Below, one piece after another: positions 58,401 to 64,000 of a stretch of DNA of 64,000 nt (the stretch's first letter is position 1; each line of letters opens with the position of its first letter). The position numbers and the translations under genes are program-made. Under the pieces are notes generated by a model that saw only the letters and a program-made list of their open reading frames with translations, ran no database searches and was not told where the DNA came from. The DNA comes from Metellina segmentata (taxonomy: Eukaryota; Arthropoda; Arachnida; Araneae; Tetragnathidae). The stretch is from the NCBI GenBank assembly GCA_947359465.1, contig OX375877.1:23695235-23759234 (forward strand), in the 5' to 3' direction.

Positions 58401-58564
58401 TTTTGTTAAATTTTTTTTTTAATTTCAAATATTTTAAAAATTAATAATTTTTTTTACACCAAATTTTTTTTTCAGGTTTAGTTTGACAATATATATTATC
58501 AGACAAAATTTTGAGCTTTTTTATTTAAAATTAAGAAAAAATATTTTTAGTGTCCACTGTAGCC
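55445..58564 (+). mobile_element. TTAA-target DNA transposon, Kolobok-like (unit 3 only)
   Basis: 3120 bp bounded by perfect 16-bp inverted repeats GGCTACAGTGGACACT and flanked by TTAA on both sides (55441-55444, 58565-58568). Units 1 and 2 have the uninterrupted site with a single TTAA (6941-6944, 28443-28446). A TTAA duplication, GG-starting ends and a 'Mutator-like transposase' type protein fit the Kolobok superfamily better than piggyBac, whose ends start CCC/CCY and whose protein differs. The 3' 0.95 kb is AT-rich and non-coding, with ACATCTTGTATTACAACA repeated near 57685 and 57715. Confidence 0.9.
55885..57619 (+). pseudogene. Transposase of the TTAA element, broken
   Basis: The frame 55885-56949 has a basic start (KRWRKPKGRPSKRRK), a Cys-rich segment (PCKSCKQCSL, LLCGTCDESYG), then DVSVSYNGTWQKRG (first acidic residue) and YVSVLSDGDSKTFQFLN (second), followed by CLNHVAKRLGTSLR. 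A stop ends it. Readable sequence continues after a shift near 56975 (FYRKAIRDNV, LLHCSSNDRKPQHTKCPDG) and a TAG at 57135. The last frame is 57170-57619, with CVAGKTQNINENIHSCIWRK, which holds the likely third acidic residue. This order matches arthropod proteins annotated as Mutator-like transposase. Two stops plus a frameshift inactivate it. Confidence 0.8.
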
Positions 58565-58813
58565 TTAAACAATAACGTTGATTTGCGTATAATAATGTAT
58601 GGAGCCATTGTTACGTAAGCACCGAAATTTCTAATTCATTGTTAATCCAAACATTGTTGCGCATGTAAAAAGTATTGTTTTAAAAAGATTTCGTCATTCA
58701 TGCTCTATCTTTCGAACTGCTAACTAGCGCATTTAAAGCTTTGATCAAGTGAGATAAATATACGTTTGATTAAAGATATTTTTTGTTGTAGAGGAACTTT
58801 CCGCTGCAATTTA

Positions 58814-59014
58814 TTTATAAACAGTACTTTTCAGTACTATTTACGTCATTTTCATCGACGTTTCATATAAACAGTACTTTTCAGTGCTATTTTCGTCAAT
58901 TCTAACGACGTTTTATTTACAAACAGTACTTTTCAGTGCTACTTACGTCAATTTTACCGACGTTTTAAACGGAAAGTACCTTTCAGTGCTATTTACTCCA
59001 ATTTCGTAGTTGTC
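58814..59014 (+). promoter_or_regulatory. Four ~50-bp direct repeats upstream of the small gene (unit 3)
   Basis: Counterpart of 7194-7392 and 28696-28894, nearly identical to unit 2, with four TCAGT motifs. The TTAA element ends only about 250 bases upstream, so the insertion has replaced the distal upstream sequence of this gene copy. Confidence 0.55.
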
Positions 59015-59030
59015 TTAATCAACTCTCAAG

Positions 59031-59515
59031 ATGTTGGATTGGTTTGGAAAACAAATGTAAGTATTTTATCTATTCCTTATATTATCCTTAAATTTTTTAT
59101 TTGTAGGCATTTTGGTGTATGTTAACATTACGTTTTACCATAAAATGTTGGTTTCAAATACATATAATGTGTCCTTTGTGTTTTGGAAAATTAATAAATA
59201 CCAACCTACTATTTCAGAAGGAAGTTTCAAGAAAAAAGAATTAAGAAGAAACAGGCCAAAAAGGAGGCCAAAGAAAAGAAACAGCAGCCCTATGTGGAAC
59301 GCGACTACCTCGCAGAATGGAATGCAGAACATCCGGATGAATACATGGACTTGCGTCTCCGCACCATCGAAGACGAGATGGCAGAAAGGGCATTACTAGC
59401 TGCTACACAAGCTGTTGACACACCATCTGCAGAGGATGCCACAGATATCAACGGAGAAGATGAGGTTGACAACAATTGCTCAGACAATTTTGTCCTGACG
59501 TCTCAGTGGTACTAA
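59031..59515 (+). CDS. Two-exon small gene, 107 aa, unknown function (unit 3)
   Basis: Exon 1 is 59031-59056, intron 59057-59217 (161 nt) and exon 2 59218-59515. The protein differs from the unit 2 copy only at L86I. Splice sites, start, stop and phase are the same as in the other units. A poly(A) signal AATAAA is at 59948. It lies between the TTAA element and the CR1/hAT block. No recognised domain. Confidence 0.65.
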
Positions 59516-60283
59516 GCATCACTGAGAGTCACTGGAAAGAAAGCCTTCCTTCTAAACCGAATGGACTGAGGACTCGTCGATTCTCACCAAAATAATGTCA
59601 TCGTTACAAGACTGGAATGATTAATACTTCACACCTTTTTGGCATTACAAATCAAAACAAAGAAGAATCAGACAATCCATGCAAAGATCATTTCCTTGGA
59701 AAGCAGAGGCATATTCAGCATAGTTTTAGAACCTCCATGAAGAAGAACCAACAAACCTACATTGAAATTTCGAAACTTTGCAGAAAAACTACACATAAAA
59801 CGTTTCGACGAAAACTTTAAGAAGCTGATATTCAAATTTGATTCATCATTAATGTTATATATTGTAGCATCTGTATAGTCATCACTTTTATTTTCGTTAT
59901 TAGAAAAACTAAAAAGCACATTTCATGATATTTCGAATTTAAAACTCAATAAAAAAAAATATTTCCCTCCATTGTGTTTGTATTCATTGCTTCATTTTCA
60001 TATATTTAAGATTATTTTTTTCTAGGGGAAAAGAACTCTACCATTTTGCCAAGATATAACAAAAATCAAAATTGTTCAGGCAACTTCACATTTATTTCAG
60101 GACCATAAATGTTCCCTTACGAAACTTTTTTATAAAGTTTAATAAAACTCAATTGAAAAACAAAATTTCGTTTCTAGGGAAAAAAAATTCTAGAATATTT
60201 GTATAGAGAAATAACGACCTCCGATTCTATAGAAATTTATTAGTATATAATTCTATAGAAAAGTAATATTGCGAAAAAAAAAC

Positions 60284-60551
60284 TAAAGTGGTTGTTGTTG
60301 AAGATTTAATGGTTAGGGTTTTGGGAGACATGGTAGGGTGTAAAAAGCGCAATTTTGCAAGGTGTTGCTTGCCAGGTGCCAGGGTCAAACATGTAGTTGA
60401 GGCAGTTAAGGCAGGTGTAGTTAAAGGGGAGAAAAAGGCAGTAGTGTGGGTGGGAACCAATGATGTAGAGAGGACCACTAATGATGAGCTTAAGAGAGAA
60501 GCGGAAACACTTTTGAGAGGCATTACGTCTCATGGAGTAGAGGTTAATTAA
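60284..60551 (+). pseudogene. CR1-like LINE ORF1, SGNH-like part (unit 3)
   Basis: Counterpart of 30165-30432: VVVVEDLMVRVLGDMVGCKKR, CLPGARVKHVVEAVKAG and VGTNDVERTTNDELKRE. The catalytic Ser of VVGDS is Leu here. Cut by the hAT element. Confidence 0.7.
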
Positions 60552-62055
60552 TAAGACTAATTTTAATACATTTGGTCAAATTGTTATTATCCGCAGCACA
60601 TCCCCTCTGCTCTTTCAACTGTGGAAATTGACTGAAATCCTGATTTTCTAACTGAGAGATGAACAGATTTAATGTCCTTTTAAATTAATTAATGCTATTT
60701 ACTAAGCTAGGAAATAATTTCTTTTTGCCCTGTAGCGTCGAATTTAGTTAATTGAGACGGCTAGTAGATCAACTAAAAATGCCAGTTCAAATAGTAAGTT
60801 GTTATCAAATAATAGAGTTATTTCATCAGGAGAGTTCAATTTCCTGTTCTCAAAAATTAAAAATAGCATTTTTGAATTTCTAAAATCTACTTAGAACCTA
60901 TCCTCTAGAAAGCCAGCGCAGCTCACAATAAAGAAAAGGTTCACCATATTATAAATCTAATAATTCAATATTCTCTGAATTATCGGCTGTTTAACGCTCT
61001 TGTTCTAATTTTAATCTCACATTTAACAACCTGTAACAAAAATGCTACATTATTTACACACAGTGTCTCTTAGTGTATAATAATTCATCGATATTTTAGT
61101 GCAGTAAGATTTAAAAAATCTTTCAAGCAAAGGTGTTGTGCCATTTACGGCGTACCGTCAGTACAAATACTGATGTGTACAATAATCTAGTTTAGATTTT
61201 CTTGGCATGATTTTACATTTTAAATATATCTGATCCTCTTATTTCATCATGCAATAACTCCAGACTGGCAAGTTCTTCAAAGACATTAAAATTATAATCC
61301 ATTCCTCTTACAAAAATGCTTATAACTGGATTACATCAACTATGTCCATTGATTCATCCAAAGCTAGAGAAAAGTCTTCCAGTTGTTGAAATACATACAG
61401 AGAGAGTTCCACGATACATCTCGGATTAGTTTGCCTTGGTATAGCAATTTCGTCTGATTTTTTTTTCAATACCTTTATTACCAAGATGGCGTGCAAATAT
61501 TTGGAAACAGAACAGGATTTTTTTTCGCCAATGCTAAAGCAATTTCATAGGACGCTTCTGTCATCGCCTCGTCTACACAACTGACATTAGCAAAAATATT
61601 TTGTCTTCTGATTTCTTCCTTTTTTTAGTCAAATATTCTTTAAGTAACTCCGACACGAGATCAAGTTTAACTTTTCCTTCTATGCTAGCCTGATGCTGTG
61701 TTTTATAGTGTTTATTAAAATCGTGTCTTCTATTATGTGAAAGAGTAGTTTCACATACAATGCAAAAAACGATTTTCCTGATGGACTTGCTGTAAATAAC
61801 TCATTTTCTTACTGTTCGTTAAATTCACTTTTTCTCTCATACTTTTTGCGCTTCTTTTGCTCATTTTCTTTTGCACAGAGAAAAATAACAGGAAAATAAA
61901 AAAACCATTGAAAGGGAAAAAAATCTTGAAAAAGAACAAACAGATCAGAAGTACGTCATATCACACATAATATAAAATGCAAACTCAAAAGATTGCGACG
62001 AAATGTTTGTTTGAAATGCGAGTTTGACGCATGCGCCACAGGTTGGCCACCCCTG
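60552..62055 (-). mobile_element. hAT element relic inside CR1 ORF1 (unit 3)
   Basis: The most complete of the three copies. It keeps the 60945-61277 segment lost from unit 2 and lacks the GA expansion of unit 1. The right terminus on the minus strand is CAGGGGTGGCCAACCTGTGG. Its zinc-finger start is readable at 61620-61850 (REKVNLTNSKKMSYL, VHQENRFLHCM), but in shifted frames. Confidence 0.7.
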
Positions 62056-62288
62056 TGTTAGATAATGGGTGGTTAAATCAAAGAGCCAATAAGATAAACG
62101 GGTTGTTAAGGGATTTGTGTGAGAGGGAGGAGGTTAGATTTTTAGATGTGAGGGAGGAGGTTAGATTTTTAGATGTCTGGAAGGAGTGTAGGAGGGATTG
62201 GATAAACAGGGACAATTTGCATTTATGCCTGATAGGTAATAGGGAGGTTGGCAAGCGGGTTTTGAATATTATGGAGTCAAAAAACTAG
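62056..62288 (+). pseudogene. CR1-like LINE ORF1, C-terminal part (unit 3)
   Basis: LDNGWLNQRANKINGLLRDL, then CEREEVRFLDV followed by a second REEVRFLDV: a 30-bp in-frame tandem duplication at about 62120-62180 that is absent from units 1 and 2. It ends KRVLNIMESKN and a stop. Confidence 0.7.
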
Positions 62289-62384
62289 AATACAAGCAGG
62301 GATGGGTAGGACATAGAGGGTTGACAGTACACAATAATTGCTTGGGAAAACTAACAGGGTCCAAATTACAGGAGACAAACAATA

Positions 62385-62515
62385 CACAGTGAAAGTGCAA
62401 TGTGGGGGAGAAAAACTAAACTAAGACAAATAATACAAGGGGAAAGTGCAATATAAGGGTGAAAAACAATTAAAAGACTAATACTACAAAGGGAAAGTGC
62501 AATACAAGGGTGAAA
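62385..62515 (+). repeat. Tandem repeat between CR1 ORF1 and ORF2 (unit 3)
   Basis: About three copies of the GGGAAAGTGCAATA/AAGGGTGAAAA repeat, as in unit 2. Confidence 0.75.
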
Positions 62516-64000
62516 AATAAGCTAAGAGTATTTTATTGTAATGCACGTAGTGTCAGAAATAAAATGGATGAGCTCAGGGGAATTGCACAAGCAGAGGATA
62601 TAGATATCATTGGGATAACTGAAATTTGGGCAAGCAGAGAAGATGCACAAATTTTAGAATTGAGTGGATTAACAATGTTTAGGGAGGACAAAGTGAAAAG
62701 AAAAGAGGGTGGGGTTTTGATTTATGTGAGAGAATTCTTGAACTATACGGACATAAAGTTAAATAGTAAAACTGAGAGTATAGAATCAGTCTGGGTGAAA
62801 CTGAATACAGACAAAGGCGAAGGACTGATTCTGGGTGATATATATAGACCTCCTGTTTGTAGTGAAGAGCAGGAAAAGGGTATGTGCAATCTGATGAACG
62901 AAGCATGTCAAAAAGGAGAATCAATTTTAAGGAGGGGCTATAATTATCCAAATATTGACTGGACAAATAATCTAGCTACAAATGGGAAAGGGACATCATT
63001 TTTGGAAGTGATATAGTATTGTTTTTTGTACCAGATGGTGTATGAGGATACTAGGGACAATGCAATATTGGATTTGATGTTCAGGAATGATGAGGATAGG
63101 GTGCAGGATTTGGTTATAGGTGAGCAACTGGGTGAAAGTGATCATAGAAGTATCAGGTTAAGTATAAATTTTCAGTCACCATACACAATCAATAGTAGGA
63201 TTATGCCAAATTTCAGAAAGGTAAATTTTCATAGGATCAGGGGATAGTTAAAAAATACATTCAAAGGGGGATTAATAGCACCACATCATTCTGAACAATG
63301 GGAGGAATTCAAGAATAAGTTAGACAGAGTGATAAAAGAACATGTAACGTAAAAAAGAAATGGAAAATCTAGAAACTTGCTCCCTATGTGGTTTTCAGGG
63401 GAAACACACAAAGATTTAAAATTAAAATAAAGAACATACAGGGTATATAAAGGCACTGGTAACGACAGGAAGGATGCATATGGGAAAGCCAGAGGGGTTT
63501 AAAAATATTAGTCGGAAGCAAAAGGTGTCCTTGGAGGAAAAACAAGGGAACAAATATAAACCCTAAAGAATTGTGTGCATATGCAAGTGGTAAAAAAAAA
63601 ATTTAGTACTACACTGGGCCCGTTGGAGGGGAGGGGAGAAGAATTAATTCGAGACGAGGTCGGAATGGCATACGTGTTAAATGACATTTTTCTGGGGGTT
63701 TTCAATGGTAACTATAAATTTAAAAAAAGGATCCCAAGGATGGTGCCTTTACAGGGTGTACAATTAAAGAATGCAAATTTAACAGGGAAGAAATAATAGA
63801 AAGAATAGAAGAAAATAATTAAGCCATCTAAAGCACCAGGTCCAGACGATATATATCCGAGAGTACTAGTGGAATGCGCGGTAGAATTGGGGGACGTTAT
63901 TCACATCATATTTAATTCAACATATAGCACGGGTTGGGTACCAATAAATTGGAAGTTGGCCAACATAACTCCAATTTTTAAAAAGGGAATACAAAGTGAT
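62510..64000 (+). pseudogene. CR1-like LINE ORF2, cut by window edge (unit 3)
   Basis: The longest uninterrupted endonuclease segment of the three copies: FYCNARSVRNKMDELRGIA, ITEIWASREDA, GVLIYVREF, LGDIYRPPVCSEEQEKG. GDYNYP reads RGYNYP, losing an active-site Asp. A stop follows FLEVI (63014-63016). The next frame restores GESDHRSIRLSI. RT begins near 63830 with KAPGPDDIYPRVLVE and runs off the right edge. Confidence 0.85.

Larger units (their letters stand above)
46940..64000 (+). repeat. Large repeat unit 3 (runs off the window)
   Basis: Direct copy of units 1 and 2, starting at the same point as unit 1 (AAATTCTCAT...TTTGGATTTTGCC) and cut by the window edge inside CR1 ORF2. It is closest to unit 2. 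It carries two insertions of its own, the DD41D element (48363-49865) and the TTAA element (55445-58564). Confidence 0.9.

Overview
This window looks like AT-rich, non-coding-dominated nuclear DNA of an arthropod. A chelicerate such as a spider is my best guess, but nothing here proves it. The clues are a GT-AG spliced gene with an arthropod-type initiator motif (TCAGT) and a dense mix of arthropod-style transposons: BEL/Pao, CR1-like LINEs, DUF4817-type DD41D, Tc1, hAT, Helitron, TTAA-target and Harbinger MITE elements, plus tRNA-derived SINEs. There are no bacterial-style operons and no recognisable host housekeeping gene.

The main organising feature is a large direct repeat. Unit 1 runs from about 1197 to 21938 and unit 2 from 21939 to 41441, directly abutting unit 1. 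Unit 3 begins at about 46940 and runs off the right edge; a 5.5 kb spacer separates it from unit 2. Each unit has the same order: an old BEL/Pao integrase fragment, a terminal-inverted-repeat element, a 139-bp Harbinger-like MITE, a small two-exon gene, a CR1 LINE whose ORF1 is split by a hAT element, then (units 1 and 2) a second BEL/Pao element and a CRE/CCAAT-rich region. Insertions present in only some units date the duplications. Units 2 and 3 share a SINE and a Tc1 element that unit 1 lacks. Only unit 3 has the DD41D transposon and the 3.1-kb TTAA-target transposon. Only unit 1 has an LTR-tRNA-LTR insertion and a short 3' CR1 copy.

The most interesting items are: (i) a 107-codon spliced gene of unknown function, open in all three units and preceded by four ~50-bp direct repeats carrying initiator-like motifs; (ii) two LTRs separated only by a 46-nt tRNA-Trp 3' half plus CCA, apparently a fossil of a reverse-transcription primer; (iii) an intact 358-aa DD41D transposase with near-identical 122-bp inverted repeats and an empty site in unit 2; (iv) a TTAA-duplicating DNA transposon with two empty sites in the same window; (v) a unit 1/unit 2 junction with 4-bp microhomology.

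Apart from the small gene, the DD41D transposase and one short CR1 reading frame, every coding sequence I can identify is broken. The far left edge is an internally deleted Helitron. The spacer at 41442-46939 holds a decayed Tc1 element and Helitron-like repeats. Family calls rest on protein and motif recognition by eye; no database search was run.
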